Both the position numbers and the translations under genes were made by a program. The notes beneath the pieces are model-generated. The model did no database searches, had not been told where the DNA came from, and worked only from the letters and a program-made list of their open reading frames with translations. From Jatrophihabitans cynanchi (lineage in GTDB: Bacteria > Actinomycetota > Actinomycetes > Mycobacteriales > Jatrophihabitantaceae), in NCBI RefSeq assembly GCF_027247405.1, contig NZ_CP097463.1, positions 4,154,001 through 4,218,000 of the forward strand: 64,000 nt of DNA. The letters run 5' to 3'. This document shows, piece after piece, positions 53,650-63,220 of this stretch; the stretch's first letter is position 1; each line of letters starts with the position of its first letter.

Positions 53650-54909
53650 CTGATCGACGCCCTCACCGCCTGTGACCGGCTCCGGGCGTTGGTGGATGCC
53701 AAACAGAGCGAGCTGCTCGCCGAACTCGCCCACCGCGACCCCGATGGTGAGCAGTTCCTGTGTGAGGAGGCGGCGCTCGCGCTGCACCTGGCACCGGCCA
53801 CCACCCAGGACCGATTGGACACCGCAGCAGAACTGACCTCGCGGTTGTGGGACACGTTCGACCTGCTGCGTGCCGGTCACCTGTCCGCGGTGCACGCCCG
53901 CATCCTGGCCACCGCCACCGTCGACCTGCCCGATCCGGTGGCCGCGAAAGTCCAGGCCCAGGTCCTGAAGCGGGCACCCGGACAGACACCGGGTGAGTTC
54001 CGCGCCGCCGTGCGCCGGGCGGTCGCCAAACACCACGCGAAGAGCCAGAACGAGAAACACCGCGCTGCGGCTGCGCAACGGCACGTGCGGCGCGAGCAGG
54101 TCGAGGACGGGATGGGCTGGCTGACCCTGTTCGCGCCCGCCGACGGCATCGAAACCGTATGGACCGCCGTCAACGCCTGGGGCACGAAGACCAGCCGGCA
54201 AGACCAGCGCACCGCCGACCAACGCCGCGCCGACGCCCTCGTCGAGATCTGCACCGCCGCCCTGGCCCTGCCCGGCCTACCCGCCGAACACGGACTACGC
54301 CCGAGCGTGAACGTCACCCTCGCCGCCAGCACCCTGGCCGGGACCGACAACCAACCCGGCTACCTCAACGGCGAACCCGTCCCCGCCGACATCGCCCGGC
54401 GCCTCGCCACCCAACCCGGCGCCCAGCGCCACTACTGGCCCGTCGACCAGACCGGACACCTCCTCGACCAAACCTGCCCGCACGCACCCACAGCACCCAC
54501 AGCATCCACGGTGCCGACCGGGCCGGCGCTCGACAGCAGCCTGATCACCCACCGCTACCAACCCACCACCACGATCACCCGACACGTCATCACCCGCGAC
54601 CAACGCTGCGTCATGCCCGGCTGCCGACGCAGAGCCCACACCTGCCAGTTGGATCACCGCACACCCTGGCCCGACGGCCCCACCAGCGTGACCAACCTCG
54701 AACCCCTCTGCAAAAGGCACCACGACCTCAAACACCACGCCGGCTGGACCCTCACCCGCACCCCCGACGGCACCTACCACTGGACCTCGGCCACCCGACA
54801 CCACTACCACTACCGACCACCCGAACTACCCACACCCCAACCCGAACCCGAACCCGAACCACCGAAGCAGACCGGACCCGACCCCAACGACCAACCACCA
54901 CCGTTCTGA
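53650..54909 (+). pseudogene. DUF222/HNH (13E12-type) gene, 3' fragment
   Basis: About 419 residues in the same frame as the 5' fragment. It holds the rest of the helical DUF222 domain (to about 54300) and a C-terminal HNH nuclease motif: CVMPGCRRRAHTCQLDHRTPWPDGPTSVTNLEPLCKRHHDLKHH, with Cys pair, DH and HH residues intact. The C-terminus is Pro/Glu-rich (PEPEPEP). An internal GTG (53689) could start a shortened product, but it lacks its promoter. These proteins are multi-copy in actinobacteria; function is unclear. Confidence 0.88.
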
Positions 54910-54972
54910 CCTTCGCAGTCTCGGTAGGCTGGGCAGTCGTCCATCCGTCGAGAGCTTCAGGAGCGTCCGGCC

Positions 54973-55638
54973 GTGCTCATTGCGGGTTTCCCGTCCGACG
55001 CGACCGCCACCAACTGCTGGGTCGTCGCCCCGGCCGACGGCGAGCAGTGCGTCGTCATCGACCCCGGTATCGGCGTCCGCGGCCGGTTGGACGAGGTGAT
55101 CGCCGAGCACCGGTTGCACCCCATCGCCGTCCTGCTCACGCACGGGCACCTCGACCACACCTTCTCCGTCGTGCCGGTGTGCCAGGCGCGCGACGTTCCC
55201 GCCTACATCCACCCGGCCGACCGCAGCCAGCTCGCCGACCCCTGGTCCGGGCTAGGCATGCCCGCCGGCACACCGCTGTTCGGCGCGCTGACCTTCGCCG
55301 AGCCCGACGACGTGAAGGAACTCGGCGACGGCGAGAAGATCTCGCTGGCCGGTCTGGACTTCGCCGTCCGGCACGCGCCAGGGCACTCGGCCGGGTCGGT
55401 GGTGTTCAGCCTGAGCGGTGACGACGACGAGCCGCGACTGTTCTCCGGCGACGTGCTGTTCGCCGGCTCGATCGGCCGCGTCGACCTGCCGGGCGGCTCG
55501 ATGGCCGCCATGCAGACCTCGCTGCGGCAGGTGATCTGGCCCATGGACGACGCCACCGCCGTGCACCCGGGTCACGGCCCGGCCACCACCATCGCCCGCG
55601 AACGAGCCACCAATCCGTACCTGCAGGGCCTGGCCTGA
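54973..55638 (+). CDS. Glyoxalase-II-like metallo-beta-lactamase-fold hydrolase
   Basis: A 221-residue metal hydrolase. [12 protein letters not shown] is the H-x-H-x-D-H metal motif; [19 protein letters not shown] and [10 protein letters not shown] provide the remaining ligands. It matches the hydrolase gene that precedes hisS in mycobacteria (Rv2581c). AGGAG stands before the GTG. A TAGGCT box at 54925-54930 may be its -10. The last base is shared with the hisS start. Confidence 0.9.
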   Translation: MLIAGFPSDATATNCWVVAPADGEQCVVIDPGIGVRGRLDEVIAEHRLHPIAVLLTHGHLDHTFSVVPVCQARDVPAYIHPADRSQLADPWSGLGMPAGTPLFGALTFAEPDDVKELGDGEKISLAGLDFAVRHAPGHSAGSVVFSLSGDDDEPRLFSGDVLFAGSIGRVDLPGGSMAAMQTSLRQVIWPMDDATAVHPGHGPATTIARERATNPYLQGLA

Positions 55639-56999
55639 TGCCCACCACCTCGCTGTCGGGCTTTCCGGAACTGCTGCCGTCCGAACGCTTCGTCGAACTC
55701 GCCGTGCTCGACCGGCTGCGGACGATTTTCGAACTGCACGGCTTCGCGCCCATCGAGACGCGCGCCGCCGAACCGCTCGAACAACTGCTGCGCAAGGGAG
55801 AAATCGACAAAGAGGTATACCTCCTGCGCCGGCTGCAGGCGGATACCGAAGAGGATCAGCCGAAGTCGTCCGATTCCGTTCTCGGGCTGCACTTCGACCT
55901 CACCGTCCCGTTCGCGCGCTACGTGATCGACAACGCCGGGCATCTGCAGTTCCCGTTCCGCCGCTACCAGATCCAGAAAGTCTGGCGGGGCGAGCGACCG
56001 CAGACCGGCCGCTACCGCGAGTTCACCCAGGCCGACATCGACATCGTCGCCAAGGACGCCCTGCCGTTCCATCACGACGTCGAGATCGCCCGGGTCATGG
56101 CCGAGGCCCTCGGCGCACTGGAGTTCCTGCCCCCGCTGCGCCTGCAGGTGAACAACCGCAAGCTCATCGAAGGCTTCTTCCGCGGCATCGGCGCCACCGA
56201 CATCGGCGCCGTGATGCGTGCGATCGACCGCCTCGACAAGGTGCCGGCCGACGTCGTCGGCAAGGAACTGACCCAGGTCGCCGGCCTGAGCGATGCGCAG
56301 GCGACGGTGTGCCTGCAACTGGCGGACATTCGCAGCACCGACCTCGCTTTCGTCGAGCGTGTGCGCGCACTCGGTGTGCAGCACGACCTGCTCGACGCAG
56401 GCCTGGCCGAACTCGCAGCCGTCATCGAAGGCTGCGCCACCATCAACGGGGTCACGGTCGAGGCAGATCTGCGCATCGCCCGCGGCCTGGACTACTACAC
56501 GGGCACCGTGTTCGAAACCCGGATGAGCGGGCACGAGTCGCTCGGTTCGATCTGCTCCGGTGGCCGGTACGACGCTCTCGCGACGGACGGCAAGAGCACC
56601 TACCCCGGCGTCGGCATCTCGCTCGGCGTCACCCGGCTGCTGATGCCGCTGTTCCAACAGGGCGTGCTGGCCGGCTCGCGGCCGGTGCCGTCAGCGGTGC
56701 TGATCGCGCTGCCGCACGACGACGACCGGTCCCGTTGCGATGCGCTCGCACAGCGCCTGCGCAGCCGGGGCATCGCGACCGAGGTGGCGGCCGCCGCGCA
56801 GAAGTTCGGCAAGCAGATCCGCTACGCCGAACGTCGCGGCATCCCGTACGTTTGGTTCCCCGGGGACGCCGACGAGCCCGGGACGGACACCGTGAAGGAC
56901 ATCCGCTCCGGGGAACAGGTCAGCGCCGACCCGGACGCCTGGTTACCACCGGAGAACGACCTGCGCCCGCAGGTGATCATGCAGAGAGTGGAGCGATGA
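55638..56999 (+). CDS. hisS: HisS, histidyl-tRNA synthetase
   Basis: A 453-residue class II synthetase. Motif 2 region [23 protein letters not shown], the histidine-specific [20 protein letters not shown] and motif 3 [10 protein letters not shown] are present, followed by the anticodon-binding domain ([28 protein letters not shown]). Its N-terminus, [14 protein letters not shown], is a divergent HisRS type. It overlaps aspS by 4 nt (ATGA). Confidence 0.95.
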   Translation: MPTTSLSGFPELLPSERFVELAVLDRLRTIFELHGFAPIETRAAEPLEQLLRKGEIDKEVYLLRRLQADTEEDQPKSSDSVLGLHFDLTVPFARYVIDNAGHLQFPFRRYQIQKVWRGERPQTGRYREFTQADIDIVAKDALPFHHDVEIARVMAEALGALEFLPPLRLQVNNRKLIEGFFRGIGATDIGAVMRAIDRLDKVPADVVGKELTQVAGLSDAQATVCLQLADIRSTDLAFVERVRALGVQHDLLDAGLAELAAVIEGCATINGVTVEADLRIARGLDYYTGTVFETRMSGHESLGSICSGGRYDALATDGKSTYPGVGISLGVTRLLMPLFQQGVLAGSRPVPSAVLIALPHDDDRSRCDALAQRLRSRGIATEVAAAAQKFGKQIRYAERRGIPYVWFPGDADEPGTDTVKDIRSGEQVSADPDAWLPPENDLRPQVIMQRVER

Positions 57000-58774
57000 T
57001 TCGCAACCGTGAGGCGGGGACGCTGCGCGCATCCGACGCCGGGCAGACCGTGACGCTCGCCGGCTGGGTGGCCACCCGCCGCGATCACGGGGGCGTGACG
57101 TTCATCGACCTGCGCGACGCGAGCGGGTCGGTCCAGGTCGTGCTGCGCGAGGCGGACGTCGCACACGACCTGCGCAACGAGTGGGTCGTGGCCATCACCG
57201 GCGAGGTGCGGCAACGTCCGCAGGGCAACGTCAACCCGGCGATCCCGACCGGCGAGGTCGAAGTCGTCGCCGCCACGCTGGACGTGCTCAACGAGTCCGC
57301 CGCGCTACCGTTCCAGGTCGACGAGCACACCGAGGTAGGCGAGGAGGCCCGGCTCAAGTACCGCTACCTGGACCTGCGCCGGCCCGCCCCCGGTGCGGCG
57401 ATCCGCTTGCGCAGCAAGGTGAATCGGGCCGCGCGTGACGTCTTGTACCGGCACGACTTCATCGAGATCGAGACGCCGACGCTGACCCGGTCCACTCCCG
57501 AGGGCGCGCGCGACTTCCTCGTCCCGGCGCGGCTGCGACCCGGCAGCTGGTACGCGCTGCCGCAGTCCCCGCAGTTGTTCAAGCAGCTGCTCATGGTCGC
57601 CGGCATGGAGCGGTACTTCCAGATCGCGCGCTGCTACCGCGACGAGGACTTCCGCGCCGACCGGCAGCCGGAGTTCACCCAGCTCGACATCGAGATGAGC
57701 TTCGTCGACCAGGACGACGTGATCGCGCTCGCCGAGGACGTCCTGGTCGCGCTGTGGGCGCTGATCGGGCACGAGGTCAGCACACCGATCCCGCGGATGA
57801 CCTACTACGACGCGATGGACCGCTACGGCAGCGACAAGCCCGACCTGCGTTTCGGTCTCGAGCTCGTCGACTGCACCGCCTTCTTCGCCGACACGCCGTT
57901 CCGGGTGTTCCAGGCGCCGTACGTCGGCGCCGTGGTCATGCCCGGCGGTGCCGCGCAACCGCGCAAGCAACTGGACGCCTGGCAGGACTTCGCCAAGCAG
58001 CGCGGCCACCGCGGCCTGGCCTACGTGCTCGTCGGCGAGGACGGCGAGCTGGGCGGTCCGGTCGCGAAGAACCTGTCCGGCACCGAGCGGGCCGGCCTCG
58101 TGGCACACGTCGGCGCCGCGCCCGGCGACTGCATCTTCTTCGCGGCCGGCGGAGGCAACTCCGCGCGCTCGCTGCTCGGCGCCACCCGGCTGGAGATCGG
58201 CAAGCGGGCCGGGCTGATCGACGAGGCGCTGAAGAATGGGAACGCGTGGTCGTTCGTCTGGATCGTCGACGCCCCGCTGTTCGAGCCGACCAGCGACGCC
58301 GAGGCCGCGGGTGACGTCGCTGTCGGCTCCGGCGCCTGGACGGCCGTGCACCACGCGTTCACCTCGCCCAAGCCCGAGTCGCTTGACACCTTCGACACCG
58401 ACCCCGGCAGCGCCCTCGCCTACGCCTACGACATCGTCTGCAACGGCAACGAGATCGGCGGCGGCTCGATCCGAATCCACCGCCGCGACGTGCAGGAACG
58501 GGTGTTCAAGGTGATGGGCCTGGACGAGGCCGAGGCGCGCGCCAAGTTCGGCTTCCTGCTCGACGCGTTCGGCTACGGCGCACCACCACACGGCGGCATC
58601 GCGTTCGGTTGGGACCGCATCTGCGCGCTCCTGTCGGGCACCGACTCGATCCGCGACGTCATCGCCTTCCCCAAGACCGGCGGTGGCTACGACCCGCTCA
58701 CCGCCGCCCCCGCGCCGATCACGCCCGAGCAGCGCAAGGAAGCCGGCATAGACGCCGTCCCCGAGGACCAATAG
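56996..58774 (+). CDS. aspS: AspS, aspartyl-tRNA synthetase
   Basis: A 592-residue class II synthetase of bacterial type. N-terminal OB fold ([24 protein letters not shown]), motif 1 and [14 protein letters not shown], motif 2 [24 protein letters not shown], the GAD insertion (about 300-400), and motif 3 [13 protein letters not shown]. Whether it also charges tRNA-Asn depends on GatCAB, which is not in the window. Paired with hisS as in mycobacteria. Confidence 0.96.
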   Translation: MIRNREAGTLRASDAGQTVTLAGWVATRRDHGGVTFIDLRDASGSVQVVLREADVAHDLRNEWVVAITGEVRQRPQGNVNPAIPTGEVEVVAATLDVLNESAALPFQVDEHTEVGEEARLKYRYLDLRRPAPGAAIRLRSKVNRAARDVLYRHDFIEIETPTLTRSTPEGARDFLVPARLRPGSWYALPQSPQLFKQLLMVAGMERYFQIARCYRDEDFRADRQPEFTQLDIEMSFVDQDDVIALAEDVLVALWALIGHEVSTPIPRMTYYDAMDRYGSDKPDLRFGLELVDCTAFFADTPFRVFQAPYVGAVVMPGGAAQPRKQLDAWQDFAKQRGHRGLAYVLVGEDGELGGPVAKNLSGTERAGLVAHVGAAPGDCIFFAAGGGNSARSLLGATRLEIGKRAGLIDEALKNGNAWSFVWIVDAPLFEPTSDAEAAGDVAVGSGAWTAVHHAFTSPKPESLDTFDTDPGSALAYAYDIVCNGNEIGGGSIRIHRRDVQERVFKVMGLDEAEARAKFGFLLDAFGYGAPPHGGIAFGWDRICALLSGTDSIRDVIAFPKTGGGYDPLTAAPAPITPEQRKEAGIDAVPEDQ

Positions 58775-58777
58775 CTG

Positions 58778-60574
58778 CTAGCGGTGCACCCGCACGCGGT
58801 GGGCGTGCCGGGTGTAGCCGGCGTAGTAGCTGCGCGTCGCCGTCACGCTGAACGAGATGCGGTGGCCGCGGTACGACCGTGGGATCACGAAGGTCCGGTG
58901 CGTCGCACGGCCGATCGCGTGGCCGTCCACGTACCAGCGGATGCGCCAGCGCACCGACACGTGCGCACCGTGCGCGGTGTCACGGCGGAACGTGCCCCAC
59001 GTCGCCCGTACCCGGTGCCCGGGCTTGAGCACGCCGTGCACGCGCGGCGTCGCCGACGTGACGACACGGTGCCGGCGCACCGTCCAGTAGAAGGCGGTGC
59101 CGGCCGCGGCACCGCTGCTGTCGCGTGCCGTCACGGTGACCCGGTACCTGCCCGCCGACCGCGGGACACCGGTGAGGTAGCCCGTGCTGCGCAAGGTGAT
59201 CCCGGGCGGTACGCCGGTGGCGCTGTAGCGGATCGGCAGGCGTTGCGAGCTGGTCGCCGGCACGCGCACGTTCGCCGCGGTGCCCGCGAAGCCGGTCACC
59301 GAGCCCGGGCTGTGCACCGTCACCGTCGACCGCGGGACCGGAGTGCTCGCTCCCTGACCGAGGCCGAGCAGGCCGTTCGGTGTCCCGACACCGGTGGGAC
59401 CGTCCCAGCCGGCGCCACCCTGGCAGAGCAGGTTGCCGCAGCTGCCGTTCGAACCGGACGTCACGTCGTTGAACGCACCGGCATGCGCGTACGGGTAGGC
59501 CACGGCTGCGGTACCGCCGGGGCCCGGGCCGTTGATCGCCTCCATCGCCGCGATGATCGGCGCGCCGGCGGACGTGCCGCCGTACACGCTCCAGCCGCCG
59601 TTCACGTACACCGCCACGCCGGTCGCCGGGTCGGCGACCACCGCGACGTCGTTCGTCGCCCGCGCGCTGCACGCCGCGCGCAGCGCGGTGATCCCGGCCT
59701 GCCACGTGGGCTGCGTCTCATACAGCGAGCAGCCGGACCCGGTTGCGCCGTAGCTGCCGCCCCACACGCTCTCACGCCAGCCGCGTGCCGTGCTGGTGTC
59801 GCGATACAGCGCGGTGCCGCCGACCGAGATGACGTTCGACAGCACCGCGGGCCAGCCGGTGCCGTAGCCGTTGTCCCCGCTCGCCGCGACGTACGTCACG
59901 CCCGCAGCGGCGAGATAGCCGTCGAGGTCGGACTGCCCGGCGAACTCCGCACCACCCCAGGACAGCGAGATGAACCGCGCGCCGAGCGCGGCCGCCTTCT
60001 GGACGGCGAGCTCCAGGTTCGGCGCACCGGAACTGTCGTCGTCGTCGGCTTCCACCAGCAACAGGTGACAGCTCGGGCAGATCGCCGACGCCATCTGCAG
60101 ATCCAGGTTGATCTCGCCGGCCCACCCCGAGTTGTAGGCCGGCAGCGGGGCCGCGTCGCCGCCCTGGTTGACCTTGCGGAAGCACCCGTTCGCGCTGGTG
60201 CACGGCGCAAGCCCGTACTGTTCCCGGTAGGCCGTGAGGTTCGCCTCCGCGTCGGGCTCGTCGTACGCGTCCACGATCGCGATCGTGGACGTCGAGGTGG
60301 TCGCAGGCACCCGGTACGCCGCGCGCAGGTCGGCCGGGCCGAAGCCGTACGGGACGGCCAGTGCCGATCGCGTGGTGAGCCGCGTCGGGCCCGGCTGCAT
60401 CGCCAGGCACCACTTGCGCCCGGGCAGTCGCGGGCACAGCGGCACGCTCGTCGCGGTCGCTGGTGCGGCCGCAGCCCGGGCGCCGGAAGCACCCGGCCCG
60501 GCCACGACGACCGGGGCCGCAAGCGTGCTCAGGAGCGTGATCGCGGCAAATGCGATCACGGCGGTTCGGCGCAT
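58778..60574 (-). CDS. Secreted S53 (sedolisin) family peptidase
   Basis: A 598-residue exported protease. Signal peptide about 1-33. The catalytic domain (about 85-400) has Glu154 and Asp158 (GEINLDL), oxyanion Asp234 (ASGDNGYG) and Ser335 in YGGTSAGAP, the E-D-D-S set of sedolisins. The usual large propeptide is missing; only about 80 residues precede the fold. The C-terminus has an Ig-like putative domain (about 430-505) and a His/Arg-rich repeat-like end. Start at the ATG at 60574 gives the proper signal peptide. Confidence 0.88.
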   Translation of the reverse strand: MRRTAVIAFAAITLLSTLAAPVVVAGPGASGARAAAAPATATSVPLCPRLPGRKWCLAMQPGPTRLTTRSALAVPYGFGPADLRAAYRVPATTSTSTIAIVDAYDEPDAEANLTAYREQYGLAPCTSANGCFRKVNQGGDAAPLPAYNSGWAGEINLDLQMASAICPSCHLLLVEADDDDSSGAPNLELAVQKAAALGARFISLSWGGAEFAGQSDLDGYLAAAGVTYVAASGDNGYGTGWPAVLSNVISVGGTALYRDTSTARGWRESVWGGSYGATGSGCSLYETQPTWQAGITALRAACSARATNDVAVVADPATGVAVYVNGGWSVYGGTSAGAPIIAAMEAINGPGPGGTAAVAYPYAHAGAFNDVTSGSNGSCGNLLCQGGAGWDGPTGVGTPNGLLGLGQGASTPVPRSTVTVHSPGSVTGFAGTAANVRVPATSSQRLPIRYSATGVPPGITLRSTGYLTGVPRSAGRYRVTVTARDSSGAAAGTAFYWTVRRHRVVTSATPRVHGVLKPGHRVRATWGTFRRDTAHGAHVSVRWRIRWYVDGHAIGRATHRTFVIPRSYRGHRISFSVTATRSYYAGYTRHAHRVRVHR

Positions 60575-60595
60575 CGAGGACCTACTTCTGCAAGC

Positions 60596-60607
60596 TGGAA
60601 CGTTCCA
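60596..60607. promoter_or_regulatory. 12-bp palindrome in divergent promoter region
   Basis: TGGAACGTTCCA is a perfect palindrome 22 bp upstream of the S53 protease start. It shares the core GAACGT with the hairpin at 60655-60683. Confidence 0.45.
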
Positions 60608-60654
60608 CAAGATCGATCGGCACGCCGCAGCGTGAGCTGAGCCGATGGGCGGGC

Positions 60655-60683
60655 CGAACGTCCCGGTGCGGACGGGACGTTCG
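60655..60683. promoter_or_regulatory. 11-bp inverted repeat with 7-bp spacer
   Basis: CGAACGTCCCG at 60655-60665 and CGGGACGTTCG at 60673-60683 are exact reverse complements. The site lies between the divergent S53 protease gene and the small gene at 60750. With no T-tract it looks like an operator rather than a terminator. Confidence 0.5.
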
Positions 60684-60749
60684 CGCCTGCTGGACGGAAC
60701 TGGGCGGGTCGATCATCAAGGGTGAGCCCGTCGATCGCTTGGAGACGCC

Positions 60750-61085
60750 ATGAGCACCCTGCCGCACGACCTGACCGATCTCTATCTCGCCCCTGTCCTG
60801 CTCGCGGTGCAGGCCAGGATCGAAGAACTCGGCGCCCTGCCGCTGCCGGATCTGGCCATCCGGATCGGGCTGGATTCGGACCTGGCCGACTGGACGCCCA
60901 CGATGCGCGACGACGCCCTGCTGCGCACCGTCGGGCACCTGCTCGACCTGCACGACTGGGAACTGTCCTGGGACCGGTACGGGCTGAAGGTGTCGCACGA
61001 CACGCACAGCGTCGTGCTCGGGGTGCCGAAGACATTCGCCGACTTCCGGGTCGGGCTGGCCCGGCGTTTCGGCACCGCCGTCTGA
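60750..61085 (+). CDS. Small conserved-looking protein of unknown function
   Basis: A 111-residue soluble protein (LTDLYLAPVLLAVQARIEELGALPLPDLAIRIGL...HLLDLHDWELSWDRYGLKVSHDTHSVVLGVPKTFADFRVG). No family recognised. GGAGA precedes the ATG at a good distance, and codon use is normal, so I take it as real. It stands alone between the protease and rarA. Confidence 0.7.
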   Translation: MSTLPHDLTDLYLAPVLLAVQARIEELGALPLPDLAIRIGLDSDLADWTPTMRDDALLRTVGHLLDLHDWELSWDRYGLKVSHDTHSVVLGVPKTFADFRVGLARRFGTAV

Positions 61086-61126
61086 TCGTCCCGCCGCGCG
61101 CCGCGTGCCGGTGAACCGGCGGTCCC

Positions 61127-61132
61127 TACGCT
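61127..61132 (+). promoter_or_regulatory. -10 box (TACGCT) for rarA, leaderless
   Basis: TACGCT ends 6 nt before the rarA ATG at 61139; there is no ribosome site. Confidence 0.45.
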
Positions 61133-61138
61133 GGACGC

Positions 61139-62512
61139 ATGACGCTGTTCGAGCCGGAGCCGCCGCAGGCCGAGGCGTTCGACCCCACGGCGCCGCTCGC
61201 GGCCCGGATGCGACCGCGCAGCCTGGACGAGGTCGTCGGCCAGGACCACCTGCTCGCGCCCGGCTCGCCGCTGCGCCGCCTGGTCGAGGGTGACGCGCCG
61301 ATGTCACTGATCCTGTTCGGTCCGCCGGGGACCGGCAAGACCACCCTCGCCCAGATCGTGTCCGGGGTGACGCAGCGCCGCTTCGTCCAGCTGTCGGCGC
61401 TGAACGCGGGGGTGAAGGACGTCCGGGCCGTCATCGAGCAGGCGCGCACCGACCTCGGTCGCTCCGGCCGGCAGACCGTGCTGTTCATCGACGAGATCCA
61501 CCGCTTCTCCAAGACCCAGCAGGACTCGCTGCTGCACGCGGTGGAAGCCCGGCACGTCACGCTGGTCGCGGCGACCACCGAGAACCCGTTCTTCTCGATC
61601 GTCTCGCCGCTGCTCTCGCGCAGCCTGCTGCTCAGCCTGCAACCGCTGGACGAGGACGCGATCGGGCTGCTCGTGGACCGGGCCCTGTCCGACGAGCGCG
61701 GCCTGGCCGGTGCGGTCTCGTTGGACGAGGACGCGCGCGCCCACCTGCTGCGGATCGCCGGCGGCGACGCGCGGCGCGCGCTCACCGCGCTGGAGGCCGC
61801 CGCGGGAACGGCTGCCGCCGAGCAGCGGGATCGCATCGGTCTGGCCATGCTCGAGCAGGCTGTCGACACCGCGGCCGTCCGGTACGACCGGGACGGTGAC
61901 CAGCACTACGACGTCATCAGCGCCTTCATCAAGTCGATCCGCGGCTCGGACGCCGACGCCGCGTTGCACTACCTGGCCCGGATGATCGAGGCGGGGGAGG
62001 ATCCGCGGTTCATCGCCCGACGCCTGGTCGTGCACGCCAGCGAGGACGTCGGGCTGGCCGACCCCACCGCGCTGCTCGCGGCCACCGCGGCGGCCCAGGC
62101 GGTGCAACTGATCGGCATGCCCGAGGCGCGCATCAACCTGGCCCAGGCCACCATCCACCTGGCCCTCGCGCCCAAGTCCAACGCGGTGGTCGCCGCGATC
62201 GACGCCGCGCTCGCCGACGTCCGGGCCGGGCTGGCCGGAACCGTGCCGCCCGCGCTGCGCGACGCGCACTATGCCGGGGCGCAGCAGCTCGGTCACGGCA
62301 AGCGGTACCGCTACCCGCACGACGCGGCCGAGGGCGTGCTCACCCAGCAGTATCCGCCGGACGAGCTCGTCGGGCGCGACTACTACCAGCCCGCCGACCG
62401 CGGCGCAGAGCGGTACCTGGCCGAGCGGCTGCCCAGGCTGCGCGGGGTGGTGCGCGGGACCGCCCCGGCCGAGCGGGCCGGCGGTGCCGAGCGGTCAATG
62501 CCGCAACCGTGA
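61139..62512 (+). CDS. rarA: RarA (MgsA/WRNIP1-like) replication-associated AAA+ ATPase
   Basis: A 457-residue ATPase working at stalled replication forks. [15 protein letters not shown], Walker [10 protein letters not shown] (61-69), Walker [17 protein letters not shown], sensor 1 [10 protein letters not shown], and the C-terminal domain with [29 protein letters not shown] and [21 protein letters not shown]. It is the equivalent of mycobacterial Rv2559c, near alaS. Confidence 0.95.
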   Translation: MTLFEPEPPQAEAFDPTAPLAARMRPRSLDEVVGQDHLLAPGSPLRRLVEGDAPMSLILFGPPGTGKTTLAQIVSGVTQRRFVQLSALNAGVKDVRAVIEQARTDLGRSGRQTVLFIDEIHRFSKTQQDSLLHAVEARHVTLVAATTENPFFSIVSPLLSRSLLLSLQPLDEDAIGLLVDRALSDERGLAGAVSLDEDARAHLLRIAGGDARRALTALEAAAGTAAAEQRDRIGLAMLEQAVDTAAVRYDRDGDQHYDVISAFIKSIRGSDADAALHYLARMIEAGEDPRFIARRLVVHASEDVGLADPTALLAATAAAQAVQLIGMPEARINLAQATIHLALAPKSNAVVAAIDAALADVRAGLAGTVPPALRDAHYAGAQQLGHGKRYRYPHDAAEGVLTQQYPPDELVGRDYYQPADRGAERYLAERLPRLRGVVRGTAPAERAGGAERSMPQP

Positions 62513-62517
62513 CCCGA

Positions 62518-62523
62518 TAGGGT
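62518..62523 (+). promoter_or_regulatory. Candidate -10 box (TAGGGT)
   Basis: TAGGGT overlaps the end of the rarA message and lies 39 nt before the ATG at 62563; a strong AGGAGGG ribosome site follows at 62550-62556. Confidence 0.4.
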
Positions 62524-62562
62524 CAACAGGTTGCCTGCCACACCGAACTCAGGAGGGCTTTC

Positions 62563-62976
62563 ATGTCCGGAGGGGCCATAGCCGCGCTCATCGCGGCCAT
62601 CGCCTTCGCGGTGCTCGTCCTGCTGCTCGCCATCCCGCTGCTCAAGCTGGGACGCACGCTGGACGAGGCGACGCTCGCGATCCGCAAGACGCACGAGGGC
62701 GCCACCCCGCTGCTGGGCGAGGCGCAGGGCACCATGACGCAGGTCAACGCCCAGCTCGCCCAGGTCGAGGGGATCGCCAAGAACGTCAACGCGATGACCA
62801 CCAATGCGGCTGCCATGTCGGCGGTCGTCTCCAGCACCCTCGGCAGCCCGATGATCAAGGCGGCGGCGTTCACCTACGGGGTGCGCAAGACGGTCCGCGG
62901 CCGGCGCGACGCCGACACGCTGCGCGAGGCCCGCCGCCGGCGGCGCGGCGCCTCGCGGCGGGGAGGTGAGCGCTGA
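62563..62976 (+). CDS. DUF948-type membrane protein
   Basis: A 137-residue protein: one N-terminal helix (about 3-25), a coiled-coil-like segment ([57 protein letters not shown]) and a basic C-terminus ([14 protein letters not shown]). This layout is that of DUF948 proteins between rarA and alaS. It shares one base with the next gene start. Confidence 0.85.
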   Translation: MSGGAIAALIAAIAFAVLVLLLAIPLLKLGRTLDEATLAIRKTHEGATPLLGEAQGTMTQVNAQLAQVEGIAKNVNAMTTNAAAMSAVVSSTLGSPMIKAAAFTYGVRKTVRGRRDADTLREARRRRRGASRRGGER

Positions 62977-63218
62977 TGCGCCGGCTGTTCTGGCTCGCCA
63001 TGGGCATCACCATCGGCGCCCTGATCGTGCGCAAGCTCTCCAAGCTCGCCGAGCGGTTGACCCCGCGCGGCATGGCCGGCGGTATCGGCGCGGGCCTGGC
63101 CGAACTGGCCGACGCGCTGCGCGAGTTCGGGGCGGACGTCCGGACGGCGATGCGCGAGCGCGAGGCCGAACTGCGCGAGAGCACCGGGCTGGACGGGCAG
63201 CTCGGCAAGGTCGGCTAG
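62976..63218 (+). CDS. Small membrane-associated protein (DUF6167-like)
   Basis: An 80-residue protein: short hydrophobic start ([15 protein letters not shown]), then an amphipathic, charged helix ([22 protein letters not shown]). It resembles the short DUF6167 proteins found before alaS in actinobacteria. GGGGAGGTGAGC precedes the ATG. alaS starts 2 nt after its stop. Confidence 0.8.
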   Translation: MRRLFWLAMGITIGALIVRKLSKLAERLTPRGMAGGIGAGLAELADALREFGADVRTAMREREAELRESTGLDGQLGKVG

Positions 63219-63220
63219 GG

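Noticed and set aside
60655-60683. Rho-independent terminator
   Set aside because: The stem is strong, but it lies between divergent starts and has no T-run on either strand.
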